The notes under the pieces are model-generated. The model was not told where the DNA came from and ran no database searches. It was given only the letters and a program-made list of their open reading frames with translations. 64,000 nt of DNA from Chryseobacterium cucumeris (lineage in GTDB: Bacteria; Bacteroidota; Bacteroidia; Flavobacteriales; Weeksellaceae). Both the position numbers and the translations under genes were made by a program. Each line of letters opens with the position of its first letter. The stretch's first letter is position 1. The stretch covers positions 62,001-126,000 of the forward strand of contig NZ_LUVZ01000046.1 of assembly GCF_001593385.1 (NCBI RefSeq). The letters run 5' to 3'. This document shows positions 37,150-47,203 of the stretch, piece after piece.

Positions 37150-38334
37150 TTAGTTATTATAAATTTTTTCTTCCAGTCTTTTCAGTTCAAGATTAGCATC
37201 GTAGGACAGTTTAATATCTACTAAATGTTCCTGTAACTCATTTAAATATTTCTCTGCTTCCTGGTAATTACCTAACGCAATATTCAATCTGATCAGGTTA
37301 AAATAAAGGTATTCTCCGATCTTCTGATTGTAAACTGCTTTCTTATCATTATAATTTACTTTTGTTAAAGCTGTTTTCCAAAGATCAATTCCTTTCTGCA
37401 TGTTCTCCATGGCAATTTTATTCGGTGCATAATCAGATTTTGCCTGAAGTTTCTTCAGATTGGTCGTCACATAGATATATGCTTTTTCCAGATCATCATA
37501 CTCTCCTTTATTTTTTACAGTTGCTAATGTGACTGTAGAATTAATGGTCTGATAGCCGAAGTTTTCATTGATAATATTTCTTGTACGGTCAATTGTTCTT
37601 TGCAGAAATCTTTTTTCCTGGGCATTCAGATTAATTTCATTAGTTGGAACACTTGCTATTTCAGCAAAATCTGAGAAGTAGGTTTTATCCAGTTTTATGG
37701 CACCGTCCTGCTTCGCCGTGATTTTTGTAGGCTGATTGGCAAAGGTTTTTCCCTGATTGTCCTGAAAGTTTGTTCTTTCCATCTCAATCACAATGTCAAG
37801 ATAATTTCCACCTTTTGAAAAACCAATCACATCGATTTGAGAAGCCAGAATTTTGTTATCCACAATTAAAGCATCTCTCAGGTCGGGCTGCTGGTAAACC
37901 GGCATTGGAGGAATATTAAGGACAGGTCTTGAAGGAAGTCTAAGCGTAGGAGCACCGTTGGTTGCGGCAATTTTTTCAACCGCTGACAATTTGCTGTATT
38001 CTGCAGATTCAAGTTTGTATTTTTCCTGAAGTTTTTTCACCTCAGCATCATAGTCTTTTAATCTTTCCTGATGCTCATACTTGGCATTCTCAACATTCGT
38101 CTGATAATTATCTACCTTTTTCTGATGGTCTTCTTTTGAGATTCTTATGACATCATCTTTTGTAATGTTATAGGGAGACTTTACCGTAATCGTATAATTT
38201 CTATTGGAAAGTTCCGTAGGAAAAACCGGCTCTTTTAAAAGCTGAAAACTGATTATTTCTTTATCAATTCGCTGAGCCTGGGAAAATTCGGAATAAAATA
38301 ATGGTATTAAAAAAAGTAGTTTAAATTTATTCAT
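37150..38334 (-). CDS. exported protein of unknown function with coiled coil
   Basis: The 394-aa protein has a signal peptide (LLFLIPLFYSEFSQAQ). Residues 65-135 form a Lys/Glu-rich coiled coil (KVDNYQTNVENAKYEHQE) followed by a Pro-rich linker (RLPSRPVLNIPPMPVYQQP). The C-terminal 150 residues are helical with TPR-like pairs (NLIRLNIALGNYQEAEKYLNEL). It heads a two-gene operon with the 473-aa gene. No function can be assigned; a scaffolding role is a guess. Confidence 0.75.
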   Translation of the reverse strand: MNKFKLLFLIPLFYSEFSQAQRIDKEIISFQLLKEPVFPTELSNRNYTITVKSPYNITKDDVIRISKEDHQKKVDNYQTNVENAKYEHQERLKDYDAEVKKLQEKYKLESAEYSKLSAVEKIAATNGAPTLRLPSRPVLNIPPMPVYQQPDLRDALIVDNKILASQIDVIGFSKGGNYLDIVIEMERTNFQDNQGKTFANQPTKITAKQDGAIKLDKTYFSDFAEIASVPTNEINLNAQEKRFLQRTIDRTRNIINENFGYQTINSTVTLATVKNKGEYDDLEKAYIYVTTNLKKLQAKSDYAPNKIAMENMQKGIDLWKTALTKVNYNDKKAVYNQKIGEYLYFNLIRLNIALGNYQEAEKYLNELQEHLVDIKLSYDANLELKRLEEKIYNN

Positions 38335-38420
38335 GGATATTATAGTTTTCGGTGCAAATGTATAATAATTTTATGGACATTTTCTGATAATATTTTGTCC
38401 AGTTATTAATAAACCGGTCA

Positions 38421-38451
38421 CAAAAAAGACAGCTGCACAAATGCAGCCGTC
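38421..38451 (-). terminator. terminator of the T9SS cargo gene
   Basis: GACxGCTGCA and TGCAGCxGTC form a stem with one mismatch and a short loop. On the minus strand it follows the stop at 38478 and ends in a T run. Confidence 0.7.
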
Positions 38452-38477
38452 TACAGAAATTATTAACTCAAAAAATT

Positions 38478-40970
38478 TTATTTTTTAATGGCTTTTACTG
38501 TTGATTTTGAACCATCCTTAAAGTTCATCGTCACTAAGTATAAACCGGCATTCAATTCACCCAACTGAAGTTCTGTGGTAGGATTGTCAATAGTTTTCAC
38601 TACTCTTCCCGCTACATCTGTAACAGTTACAGATTTAACATCTTTGATATCCGCAATATGCAGAACATCTTTGAAAGGATTAGGATATACACTCACTTCT
38701 TTTTTCTTCAATTGCGTTTCTGAAGTTGATAAAGAAGTAGCTACTTCAAATGTAAAATCAATAAATTCTCCTCTTGAAATAGCAGAACAAGGGTTTGAAG
38801 GGGCTGTACTATTATAATCAGTCACCACTCTCATTCTATAAGTTCCCAGAGGTGTTCCTGCAGGCACAGTGATAGATCCCGAAGCATTTGTAATATAAGT
38901 GTTAGTAACAAACATTCTTTCTGAAGCTTCAAAAGTTAAATTATTATTCCAGTCTACCCAAACCCCGATTCCACATGTAGGACCACCGGCAGTGAAAGAT
39001 ACTGAAGTACTGGACCCCGGAGCATTGATTATTTTGTTACTGCTTGTTGTTAAGTTTTGATACCCACCTGCAACACTTGATCCAGATGAATAAGCCATAT
39101 CTACAAGGCCTCCTGTAGAACTGAAGTCAGAAAGCCAGGAATTCTGAGAACTGGATGAAGGCAGACAATATCCCGTTCTGAAAGCAGTCGCTTCACTCCA
39201 GATACTTTTATCACTAGCATTACATACAGATCTTACCCAGGCATAGTAATTCGTATCCGTAGATAATGAACTTAATGGTGCAGAAATAGTGGTAGAAGTT
39301 ACGGAATTGGTAGCATTCAATACCGTTGTAGCATCAGGTGCTGTATTGGTTGTACTGTAATATACTTCGTATCCGTTTGCAGGAACTGAAGCTGGTGCCG
39401 TCCAACCGATTGTTGCCGAGTTCATTGTTACGTTTGATGACATAAGTGCTGTTGGTTCAAGGCAGGAAGGAATATTCTGAACGGTAATATTATCAATATA
39501 AATAGAACGTGAAGAACCTCCTAAACCATGTTTAAATGCTAACTGTAAATCAGTACCCACGGGAATATTAACGGTATATTGGGTGTGGGTAGTTGTTAAA
39601 GTAATAGGAGAACCAATTTGTGTGAAAGAAGCAGGATCTGCAGGGTTTGATAATGTTCCCACTAATAATGTATAATTACTTCCTCCGGCTTTTGCATAAA
39701 ATCTTACCCTCTTCGTACCATCTGAAAGATTTATAGTAGGAGGTGCAACCAACATTTGGCTACCTGTTGTCCCACTTGAATTATTCATATAATAAGCATT
39801 AGGTGCTGAGTAATTATTCGTTGTGGTTACATAACCATATCCTGCAAATGACGCACTTTCTAAATATGCCCAGCAGCTTGGTGCATTCGTATTTGAGCTG
39901 GAACCTGTACTTGTGGTATCAAAGTTTTCTGTATATGGAACGGTGAAAGTAGAACAAGCTGTCTTAAATGTGCCTGCAAAAGACCATACACTTTGGCCTG
40001 TCGCCGTGTTACAATTGGATCTTACCCAATAATAATAAGTTGTATTGGAGTTAAGACCTCCTATTGTTGTGCTGGTACCTGTTACTCCCGGATAAGTAGG
40101 TGCTACTGAGCTCGCCGGTGTTGTGTTTGAAGTACTATGGTATACATCATAACTGGCAGCACTACCTGTCCATGACACTAAAGCAGAATTAGCTGTGATC
40201 CCTGAAACCGCCTGCAATACAGGAGGCATACAATCCGAATAAGCATCTGCTGAAAAAGCAAAAATATTTGGTATCCCAGAACCACTTACTTTGGTTACTG
40301 TTACACTTTGTACTAGTTTTGCCTGATTGGCTGCATCTATTGCCAGTTCAGCCTGATATAATCTTGGATTAGTTCCGCCTTCAGGAGAAGGAACATCATC
40401 ACCAGCTCCAGGAGTAGCTCCCGGCTTTTTAATTCTTCCTATCCCCTGGATCGCAAAATTAGGTCCATTATACCAGTCAGCAAGACTGATACCTGAAAAC
40501 GTCTGCGAGCTGCCATCTGTAAAATTTACCACCACACTTACCGTAGAAGTACCACTTCCACTTACAGCAAGCATATACAGCTTGGTTGCTGCCTTTGGTG
40601 TTGTAAATGCCAAAGTTCCGTTATCATTGGTTGCAGCCAGTCTTAAAGAATTATTCGTATTCAAATTTGCTAACTGAAAACTCAATCCGGGCGTGGTTGC
40701 CACTACAGAATTAATAATTCCGTCAACAGGAATCCCATACGTAATGGCATTACTTGATGATGTAAGCTGAAAATCTTTAGCTACAAAAGCATAAGAAACT
40801 CCGTCTACATCATTATTTGTACTAATTGTTGAAGAACCTATCCCGTTGGCAATCACATCGGCTGTAAAGCCTGAAGAGACCGGCATAGTTTGATAATTCT
40901 GAGCCATGAATACACTGGCAGAAAACAGAGCGATAGCAGGTACCACTCTAGAAAATAAATTTATTACCAT
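38478..40970 (-). CDS. T9SS-secreted multidomain protein (fibronectin III, GEVED, sorting domain)
   Basis: The 830-aa protein has a signal peptide (VVPAIALFSASVFMAQ), two or more fibronectin type III domains (PPVLQAVSGITANSALVSWTG and PTALMSSNVTMNSATIGWTA), a jelly-roll-like segment between them, a GEVED domain (GVWVDWNNNLTFEASERMF) and a T9SS type A C-terminal sorting domain (SVYPNPFKDVLHI). It should cross the outer membrane through the type IX system and be held on or released from the surface. I chose the ATG at 40970; an upstream ATG adds 13 hydrophobic residues. No catalytic domain is seen. Confidence 0.88.
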   Translation of the reverse strand: MVINLFSRVVPAIALFSASVFMAQNYQTMPVSSGFTADVIANGIGSSTISTNNDVDGVSYAFVAKDFQLTSSSNAITYGIPVDGIINSVVATTPGLSFQLANLNTNNSLRLAATNDNGTLAFTTPKAATKLYMLAVSGSGTSTVSVVVNFTDGSSQTFSGISLADWYNGPNFAIQGIGRIKKPGATPGAGDDVPSPEGGTNPRLYQAELAIDAANQAKLVQSVTVTKVSGSGIPNIFAFSADAYSDCMPPVLQAVSGITANSALVSWTGSAASYDVYHSTSNTTPASSVAPTYPGVTGTSTTIGGLNSNTTYYYWVRSNCNTATGQSVWSFAGTFKTACSTFTVPYTENFDTTSTGSSSNTNAPSCWAYLESASFAGYGYVTTTNNYSAPNAYYMNNSSGTTGSQMLVAPPTINLSDGTKRVRFYAKAGGSNYTLLVGTLSNPADPASFTQIGSPITLTTTHTQYTVNIPVGTDLQLAFKHGLGGSSRSIYIDNITVQNIPSCLEPTALMSSNVTMNSATIGWTAPASVPANGYEVYYSTTNTAPDATTVLNATNSVTSTTISAPLSSLSTDTNYYAWVRSVCNASDKSIWSEATAFRTGYCLPSSSSQNSWLSDFSSTGGLVDMAYSSGSSVAGGYQNLTTSSNKIINAPGSSTSVSFTAGGPTCGIGVWVDWNNNLTFEASERMFVTNTYITNASGSITVPAGTPLGTYRMRVVTDYNSTAPSNPCSAISRGEFIDFTFEVATSLSTSETQLKKKEVSVYPNPFKDVLHIADIKDVKSVTVTDVAGRVVKTIDNPTTELQLGELNAGLYLVTMNFKDGSKSTVKAIKK

Positions 40971-41196
40971 TTTAATCACATTTGTGGCGAAATTTAGGAA
41001 AAATAACAATACGAAAATATTATTTTTAACAAAATCCTAAACTTTATTTAAAATGTATGACAAATTAATATTAAAAACTATTTAAATCAGTAAATTTTAA
41101 AGACAACGTAAGGCTTAATGAAACACCTTCTTGTTGATTCTTAATTTTATTATTGAGAAATTAAATCCTATTTTTGTCATACAAATTTTTTGAACA

Positions 41197-42402
41197 ATGC
41201 CGAATATTTCAAACAGAGCACTGCATATGCCGCCATCGCCGGTAAGAAAACTGGTTCCCTTTGCGTTACAAGCAAAACAAAAAGGAATAAAAGTATATCA
41301 CCTTAATATCGGGCAGCCTGATATTGAAACTCCGGAAACAGCTTTAAATGCTTTAAAAAACATCGATTTAAAAGTATTGGAATACGCGCTTTCTGAAGGG
41401 AATATTGAATACAGAAAAGCCCTTACAGAATACTACCATTCATTAGGATTCTCAGATCTTACTCCTGATAACTTTATTGTTACCAACGGAGGTTCTGAAG
41501 CACTAAACTTTGCCATCTCTACTTTATGTGATGAAGGGGATGAAGTGATTATTCCTGAACCTTATTATGCCAACTACAATGGATTCACCAGCACATTTGA
41601 TGTGAATGTAGTAGCAGTTCCTTCTACAATTGACACTGGTTTTGCTTTGCCACCTGTTGAGGAATTCGAGAAAAAAATTACAGAGAAAACAAGAGCAATC
41701 ATTATCTGTAACCCTGGAAACCCTACCGGATATCTTTATACCCGTGAGGAACTTCAGAAACTGGCAGAAATTGCTTTGAAATATGACATCGTAATCATTT
41801 CTGATGAAGTTTACAGAGAATACGTTTATGATGGGAAGCAACAGATTTCAATGCTTGATTTCCCTGAATTAGCTGAAAACTGTATCATCATTGATTCAGA
41901 ATCCAAGCGTTACTCTATGTGTGGTGTAAGAATCGGATGTATGTTAACACGTTCCAACAAGATCCGCAATGCTGCCATGCTTTTTGCACAGGCAAGATTA
42001 AGCCCGGTTCTTTTAGGACAGATTGCAGCAACAGCAGCACACCAGAATGATGGACCTTACATCAGAGCCGTAAGAGAAGAATATACCCACAGAAGAAATG
42101 TATTGGTAGATCTTTTAAATGCTATTCCTGGGGTAATTTGCCCTAAACCAAGAGGAGCATTCTACTGTGTTGCCGAACTTCCGGTAGACGATACTGAAAA
42201 ATTTGCTCAGTGGTTACTTGAAAAATATTCTCTGAATAACGAAACCATCATGGTGGCGCCTGCAGGAGGATTCTACAGCAATCCTGAATTAGGTAAAAAA
42301 CAGGTAAGAATTGCTTACGTTCTGAAAGAAGAAGATTTAAAAAGAAGTGCTGAAATTCTTAAAGAAGCTTTAAAGAAGTACAGAGAAGAATTCAGTCTGT
42401 AA
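41197..42402 (+). CDS. PLP-dependent class I aminotransferase
   Basis: The 401-aa protein is a fold-type I aminotransferase. The Schiff-base lysine is K236 in DSESKRYSMCGVRIG, N175-P (NPGNPTG) and D (SDEVYREY) bind pyridoxal phosphate, and the last domain carries a substrate Arg near the end (KQVRIAYV). It most resembles the aspartate/aromatic aminotransferase group; the substrate is not fixed. It is the first gene of an operon with a lipoprotein and murB. Confidence 0.9.
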   Translation: MPNISNRALHMPPSPVRKLVPFALQAKQKGIKVYHLNIGQPDIETPETALNALKNIDLKVLEYALSEGNIEYRKALTEYYHSLGFSDLTPDNFIVTNGGSEALNFAISTLCDEGDEVIIPEPYYANYNGFTSTFDVNVVAVPSTIDTGFALPPVEEFEKKITEKTRAIIICNPGNPTGYLYTREELQKLAEIALKYDIVIISDEVYREYVYDGKQQISMLDFPELAENCIIIDSESKRYSMCGVRIGCMLTRSNKIRNAAMLFAQARLSPVLLGQIAATAAHQNDGPYIRAVREEYTHRRNVLVDLLNAIPGVICPKPRGAFYCVAELPVDDTEKFAQWLLEKYSLNNETIMVAPAGGFYSNPELGKKQVRIAYVLKEEDLKRSAEILKEALKKYREEFSL

Positions 42403-42412
42403 AATAGATCCT

Positions 42413-42898
42413 ATGCCGACAACAAAAAAACTCCATCTGAAAATCCTGTTTTCGATCCTTTTGCTGTCGGCATTTTTTTCCTGTGACTCCAAAAAGACAG
42501 AACAGCCTGTTTCCCCTAAAAATCCACACGAAATTACTTTCATCAGTGTATCTGATGTTGAAGGAAACCTCGGAAACTACAGGATTATCAAAGCCACAAA
42601 AGATTCTGTTTTTGCAGAAAAAGGAATGACAGCCAATCAAACCCATAAAGCGTGGGCATCTGCCATCAATTCCGAAACGTGGAAAAAGCTTACATCATCT
42701 ATTAACATTGTAGATCTTGACCATATAAAAAGTTCTCACAGTCAACAGTCCGTAGACGGAATAGATGAAACCTTCCAGATTCGGACTCCCAAAAAATCAC
42801 ATATCTATGTGAATGCTTATGCAGACACTATACATTACAAGCAGCTACAGCAAGTTAAAGAACAACTAGACAAGATTCTTCCTAAAGAATACCAATAA
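42413..42898 (+). CDS. lipoprotein of unknown function
   Basis: The 161-aa protein has a lipoprotein signal (ILFSILLLSAFFSC). Past the signal it is polar, with a PHEITFISVSDVEG strand and mixed alpha/beta character. I do not recognise the family. It lies 10 bp after the aminotransferase and 3 bp before murB, which makes the three genes one transcription unit. Confidence 0.75.
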   Translation: MPTTKKLHLKILFSILLLSAFFSCDSKKTEQPVSPKNPHEITFISVSDVEGNLGNYRIIKATKDSVFAEKGMTANQTHKAWASAINSETWKKLTSSINIVDLDHIKSSHSQQSVDGIDETFQIRTPKKSHIYVNAYADTIHYKQLQQVKEQLDKILPKEYQ

Positions 42899-42901
42899 AA
42901 C

Positions 42902-43915
42902 ATGCAAGAAAACTTTTCATTAAAATCTTATAACACATTCGGTGTTGAAGCCAAGTCTCGATTTTTTACTGAAGTCAATACCATTGATAAGTTAAAAGAG
43001 GCACTTAATTTTGCAGAAACCCAATCTCTTCAGCTTCTTTTTTTAGGAGGCGGAAGTAACATTCTTCTTACCAAAGATTTTGACGGTCTTGCCATTCAAC
43101 TTAATTTAAGAGGAATTTCTGAAGAGCATATCAATGAAAATGAAGTATGGGTAACCGCAAAAGCAGGGGAAAACTGGCACGAATTTGTAATGTTCTGCCT
43201 GCAAAAAAATTATGGAGGCCTTGAAAATCTTTCTTTAATTCCCGGAAATGTAGGAACTTCTCCCATGCAGAATATCGGAGCTTACGGAACAGAAATCAAA
43301 GATATTTTTATAAGCTGTAAGGTATTGGATTTAGAAAATCTTGAACTGAAAACTTTCACTCTTGACCAATGCAGATTCGGATACAGAGATTCTATTTTCA
43401 AACAGGAAGGAAAAGGCAGATATGTTATTCTGGAAGTTACTTTTAAACTGACTCAAAAAGATCACCTTATCAAGACAGAATATGGAGCTATCAAATCTGA
43501 ACTGGAAAATCTTGGCATTGAAAATCCTACAATTCAGGATGTTTCCAGGGCAGTGATCAATATCCGACAAAGCAAATTACCAAATCCTAAAGAAATCGGA
43601 AATGCCGGAAGTTTTTTCAAGAACCCTACTATTCCTTTGGCTCAGTTTGAAGCATTAAAACAACAGTTTGAAAATATTCAGGGTTACCCGAATGGAGAGA
43701 TGGTAAAAGTCCCTGCCGGATGGCTGATTGAGCAATGTGGGTGGAAAGGGAAGCAGATCGGAAATGTAGCTTCACACAAACTGCAGTCTCTGGTCATCAT
43801 CAATGCTACAGGAAATGCTACCGGAAAAGAAATATTTGATTTTTCCACTGAGATTATTAATTCTGTAAAAGAAAAATTCGGAATAGAATTAGAAAGGGAA
43901 GTGAATATTATTTAA
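42902..43915 (+). CDS. murB: UDP-N-acetylmuramate dehydrogenase MurB
   Basis: MurB reduces UDP-GlcNAc-enolpyruvate with NADPH and FAD in the second committed step of peptidoglycan synthesis. The 337-aa protein shows FAD-binding LGGGSNILLT and LIPGNVGTSPMQNIGAYG, and the catalytic Ser in GNAGSFFKNP, as in type I MurB. It has the normal length. It is the last gene of the aminotransferase operon and ends before a terminator hairpin. Confidence 0.96.
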   Translation: MQENFSLKSYNTFGVEAKSRFFTEVNTIDKLKEALNFAETQSLQLLFLGGGSNILLTKDFDGLAIQLNLRGISEEHINENEVWVTAKAGENWHEFVMFCLQKNYGGLENLSLIPGNVGTSPMQNIGAYGTEIKDIFISCKVLDLENLELKTFTLDQCRFGYRDSIFKQEGKGRYVILEVTFKLTQKDHLIKTEYGAIKSELENLGIENPTIQDVSRAVINIRQSKLPNPKEIGNAGSFFKNPTIPLAQFEALKQQFENIQGYPNGEMVKVPAGWLIEQCGWKGKQIGNVASHKLQSLVIINATGNATGKEIFDFSTEIINSVKEKFGIELEREVNII

Positions 43916-44226
43916 TCTAAAAATACACAAAGGCTGATTCATATGAATTCAGTCTTTTTTTATTTCTTAATTATCTATAAGTGTCCAATATTTTGAAGTC
44001 TTATTTTATGAAATATATTTCTCGCACGGATTTCTCAGGTAGCACAGATCTTTATGACATTAATTTTATTTCACTCTTGCTGAAAATCTTCGATTTTCTT
44101 ACGCCTTAAAACAGCATATTATTCAAATCTTGCACCTTTGCCCTTGAGTAACAAAAATTAATTCAGAATCAATTCATATCCAGTCTCCGGAAAATCATTA
44201 TTTTAGCTTAAAAATTACAATTTGCG
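43916..44226. repeat. gene-free 311-bp spacer with short repeats
   Basis: Besides the murB terminator this holds a run (about 44018-44056) of the type GCACGGATTTCTCAGG...CAGATCTTTATG, which resembles a dispersed element also suggested at about 47140-47188. The last bases before proC carry TACAATTTG, near the -7 consensus. No coding region is seen. Confidence 0.4.
43930..43960 (+). terminator. murB terminator
   Basis: AGGCTGA and TCAGTCT pair (one G-U) around a CATATG-centred inner palindrome, followed by seven T residues, about 15 bp after the murB stop. Confidence 0.65.
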
Positions 44227-45030
44227 ATGAAAATAGCTATTCTTGGAGCCGGAAATATGGGACTTTCTTTTTCAAAATCATTCCTGAAATACGAACTGAT
44301 CAAACCTGAGCATCTGCATCTTATTATCAGGAGTCAGGAAAAAATCACCAAAATAGCTGAGGAATTTCCCAAATCTAAAATTTCCACTTTTCAAGAAGTA
44401 AAAGAAATTGATGCTGATCTTATTATTATTGCTGTAAAACCTCAGGATTTTCAAACCGTTGCCCAAAATATTCAATTTACATTTAAAGAAAACCAGATGA
44501 TTTTATCGATCATGGCGGGAATCAATATTGAAAAAATCCAGAAATTACTGAATCATCCACTTGTGGTAAGAGCAATGCCGAACTCTCCTACCCTTCTGGG
44601 AATGGGAATCACAGGTTATACTGCAGCTAATGGAATTTCTTTCAGCCAGTTAATCAATATTGAAAGATTATTGAACAGCACAGGAAGATCGGTTTATCTG
44701 GAGAACGAAGAACTTCTGGATGGTGTCACCGCCCTTTCAGGAAGTGGTCCTGCATATTTCTATTATATCATCGATGCTATGATTAAAGCAGGTATTGAAA
44801 TGGGAATTGAAGAAAATCTTTCCAAGCTTTTTGTAAAACAGACCATGCTTGGGGCTTATCATCTGATCAATAATTCAGAAAAGAATCTTGAAGAGCTGAT
44901 CAAAGATGTTGCATCCAAAGGCGGAACTACTGAAGCTGCTTTAAAAACATTTGAAGAAAACAGTTTTAAAGAAATTCTGAAGCAGGGAATTCTGAACGCC
45001 GAAAAGCGTGCAAAGGAACTTAATGATTAA
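44227..45030 (+). CDS. proC: pyrroline-5-carboxylate reductase ProC
   Basis: ProC reduces pyrroline-5-carboxylate to proline with NAD(P)H, the last step of proline synthesis. The 267-aa protein has the Rossmann motif GAGNMG (residues 7-12), the AVKPQ loop, VRAMPNSP, and the C-terminal ALSGSGPAYFYYIIDAM and SKGGTTEAAL signatures. It is cytoplasmic. Its 3' end overlaps the convergent VanZ-family gene by 11 bp. Confidence 0.95.
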   Translation: MKIAILGAGNMGLSFSKSFLKYELIKPEHLHLIIRSQEKITKIAEEFPKSKISTFQEVKEIDADLIIIAVKPQDFQTVAQNIQFTFKENQMILSIMAGINIEKIQKLLNHPLVVRAMPNSPTLLGMGITGYTAANGISFSQLINIERLLNSTGRSVYLENEELLDGVTALSGSGPAYFYYIIDAMIKAGIEMGIEENLSKLFVKQTMLGAYHLINNSEKNLEELIKDVASKGGTTEAALKTFEENSFKEILKQGILNAEKRAKELND

Positions 45031-45433
45031 TTTTTTTTTCAATCAATCCGCAAATCTTCAATCCCAGATACACCCCAAAAGTATTCAGGATGATATCGTC
45101 TACTTCAAATATTCCCATCCTGGTAAAATACTGAAGAGCTTCTACAATAACGATGCATGAGATAAAACCAAATAATAACGGCTTCAGTTTTTTCAGTTCA
45201 GGAATGATCCAACCCAAAAATCCAAAAGGAATAAACATTATGATATTCCCTAAAACAATCCTCACAATATCTATCGTCTTATTGGGCCCCTGAATAAATT
45301 TTATAGTAGAAAAAAAAGGTTCTACCGTAATGAGATTTTCCTCATATTGAAATCTGCCCATTCCTAAAAACATCAAATAGAGCAAAAACAGAGTGTACGG
45401 AACAATAATGATTTTATAAATTTTCTTTAACAT
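45020..45433 (-). CDS. VanZ-family membrane protein
   Basis: The 137-aa protein has four hydrophobic helices with the VanZ pattern (NIIMFIPFGFLGWIIPEL, IVEALQYFTRMGIFEVDDIILN). The role of such stand-alone VanZ-like proteins is unclear; some raise tolerance to teicoplanin-type agents. Its stop lies inside the proC 3' end on the opposite strand. No van cluster is present, so no resistance role should be assumed. Confidence 0.82.
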   Translation of the reverse strand: MLKKIYKIIIVPYTLFLLYLMFLGMGRFQYEENLITVEPFFSTIKFIQGPNKTIDIVRIVLGNIIMFIPFGFLGWIIPELKKLKPLLFGFISCIVIVEALQYFTRMGIFEVDDIILNTFGVYLGLKICGLIEKKINH

Positions 45434-45464
45434 CGAACTGCTAATATATTCATTTCAAAAATAT

Positions 45465-45479
45465 TAAATTTGTGTATTA
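45465..45479 (+). promoter_or_regulatory. lnt -7 promoter element
   Basis: TAAATTTG at 45465-45472 matches TAnnTTTG, 17 bases before the lnt start codon. This gives a very short leader. The upstream TTG element is not clear. Confidence 0.45.
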
Positions 45480-45489
45480 AAATAATTTA

Positions 45490-47124
45490 ATGAAATACGT
45501 TCTACTTACACTTATTTCAGCAATGCTGCTGTCGGTTTCATGGCCAACTTATGGGGTTCCGTTTTTTATATTTTTTGCTCTTGTTCCTCTTCTTATGATG
45601 GAGCACGGAATTTCAAAATTTTCAGATTATAAAAGGAAAAGCTGGATGGTCTTTGGATTATCTTATCTGTGTTTTATCATCTGGAATGTAGTAACCACAG
45701 GATGGCTGTATGGTTCCAAAAACCCTGACGGAAGCCACTCTCTGATGGCTGTTTTATTTCCGGTACTGGTCAATTCTCTTTTATATTCTTTAGTATTCCA
45801 ATGTTATCACTGGTACAAAAATGCTCAGGGAACATATTGGGGATTAGGATTTTTAATCGCTATCTGGATGAGTTTTGAAAAATTTCATCTGGGATGGGAA
45901 CTTACGTGGCCCTGGCTAAACCTTGGGAATGTATTTTCAGACTACCCAAAACTGATCCAGTGGTATGATACTTTAGGAGCAACCGGAGGAAGTTTCTGGA
46001 TTCTACTGATTAATGTACTTATTTTTTACACAGTAAGAACATGGGAAGCCGGAAGAAAGAGAAAAGATTTGATCAAAAATTCGGCTATTATTGGAGCTTT
46101 AATTGCTTTGCCTATGATTATTTCGGTAATCAAATACAATAATTTCGATGAGAAACCAACAGGACAAGTTAATGTTCTGATGCTGCAGCCGGATCTTGAT
46201 CCTTATGCTGAAAAATATTCGAAAGACAGTCTAACCATAGAACAGGATTTATTAGCACTTGCTGAAAAAAACTCAACAGGTAAAATTGATTATTATATTG
46301 CCCCAGAAACAGCTTTACCGGGAAGAGGATCTATTTCCGAAACAGCTTTTGAAAAGAGTTTACTTCTCAATAATATCAAAGGATTTTTATCCAATCACCC
46401 TGGATCTGTTTTTGCAACAGGAATTTCTTCACACCGTTTTTTTTATAATCCAGCCGATTTACCAAAAGAAGCATACCAGATCAACAGCGGAGTTTGGGTG
46501 AGCAGTTATAATACCGCCATTCAACTGGTACCTAACCAAAAAGTACAGGCTTATCACAAAGGAAAATTAGTGCCAGGCGTTGAAATATTCCCTTATATGA
46601 ATGTTTTAAAGCCATTGCTTGGAGATGCTATGCTGAATCTGGGAGGAACAGTAGCTTCTTTGGGAACAGATAAAGAAAGAGTTGCCTTTTCGAATCCTTA
46701 CAACAAAGGGAAACTAGCGCCTATCATTTGCTATGAAAGTATTTATGGTGAATTTGTGACAGACTATGTCAAAAAAGGAGCTAATTTCTTAGGTATTATG
46801 ACCAACGACTCCTGGTGGGGCGTTACAGAAGGACACAAACAGCTTTTATCTTATGCTAAACTGAGAGCTATTGAAACCAGAAGAGAAATTGCCCGAGCGG
46901 CCAACAGCGGAATTTCTGCACATATCAATGCTAAAGGTGAGGTAACTGCTGACACCTTCTATGGTGACCAGACAGCCTTATTCGCAAAAGTAAACCTGTA
47001 TGATACCATGACATTTTATACAAGAGCAGGAGATCTTCTTTCAAGGTTTTCCATATTTGCGTTAGGATTCTTATTGTTCTACTATCTGATTGAATGGTTC
47101 AAAAAGAAAACAAAGAAAGCTTAG
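45490..47124 (+). CDS. lnt: apolipoprotein N-acyltransferase Lnt
   Basis: Lnt adds the third acyl chain to lipoprotein N-termini at the periplasmic face of the inner membrane. The 544-aa protein has about six to seven N-terminal helices, a nitrilase-fold catalytic domain from residue 225, and a last membrane segment. The catalytic triad is E273 (APETALP), K357 (YHKGKLVP) and C414 (IICYESIYG), matching E. coli E267, K335 and C387. It suits a genome with several lipoproteins in this window. Confidence 0.95.
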   Translation: MKYVLLTLISAMLLSVSWPTYGVPFFIFFALVPLLMMEHGISKFSDYKRKSWMVFGLSYLCFIIWNVVTTGWLYGSKNPDGSHSLMAVLFPVLVNSLLYSLVFQCYHWYKNAQGTYWGLGFLIAIWMSFEKFHLGWELTWPWLNLGNVFSDYPKLIQWYDTLGATGGSFWILLINVLIFYTVRTWEAGRKRKDLIKNSAIIGALIALPMIISVIKYNNFDEKPTGQVNVLMLQPDLDPYAEKYSKDSLTIEQDLLALAEKNSTGKIDYYIAPETALPGRGSISETAFEKSLLLNNIKGFLSNHPGSVFATGISSHRFFYNPADLPKEAYQINSGVWVSSYNTAIQLVPNQKVQAYHKGKLVPGVEIFPYMNVLKPLLGDAMLNLGGTVASLGTDKERVAFSNPYNKGKLAPIICYESIYGEFVTDYVKKGANFLGIMTNDSWWGVTEGHKQLLSYAKLRAIETRREIARAANSGISAHINAKGEVTADTFYGDQTALFAKVNLYDTMTFYTRAGDLLSRFSIFALGFLLFYYLIEWFKKKTKKA

Positions 47125-47203
47125 TTCTCAAAAACTAATTGCACAAATTTACGCACGAATAACACAAGATCTGCAGATCATAAAGATTTTGTTCCATAAA
47201 AAA

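Noticed and set aside
45020..45433. Glycopeptide-resistance role for the VanZ-like gene
   Set aside because: No vanA/vanH/vanX or regulator genes are near; stand-alone VanZ-family genes are widespread without such a role.
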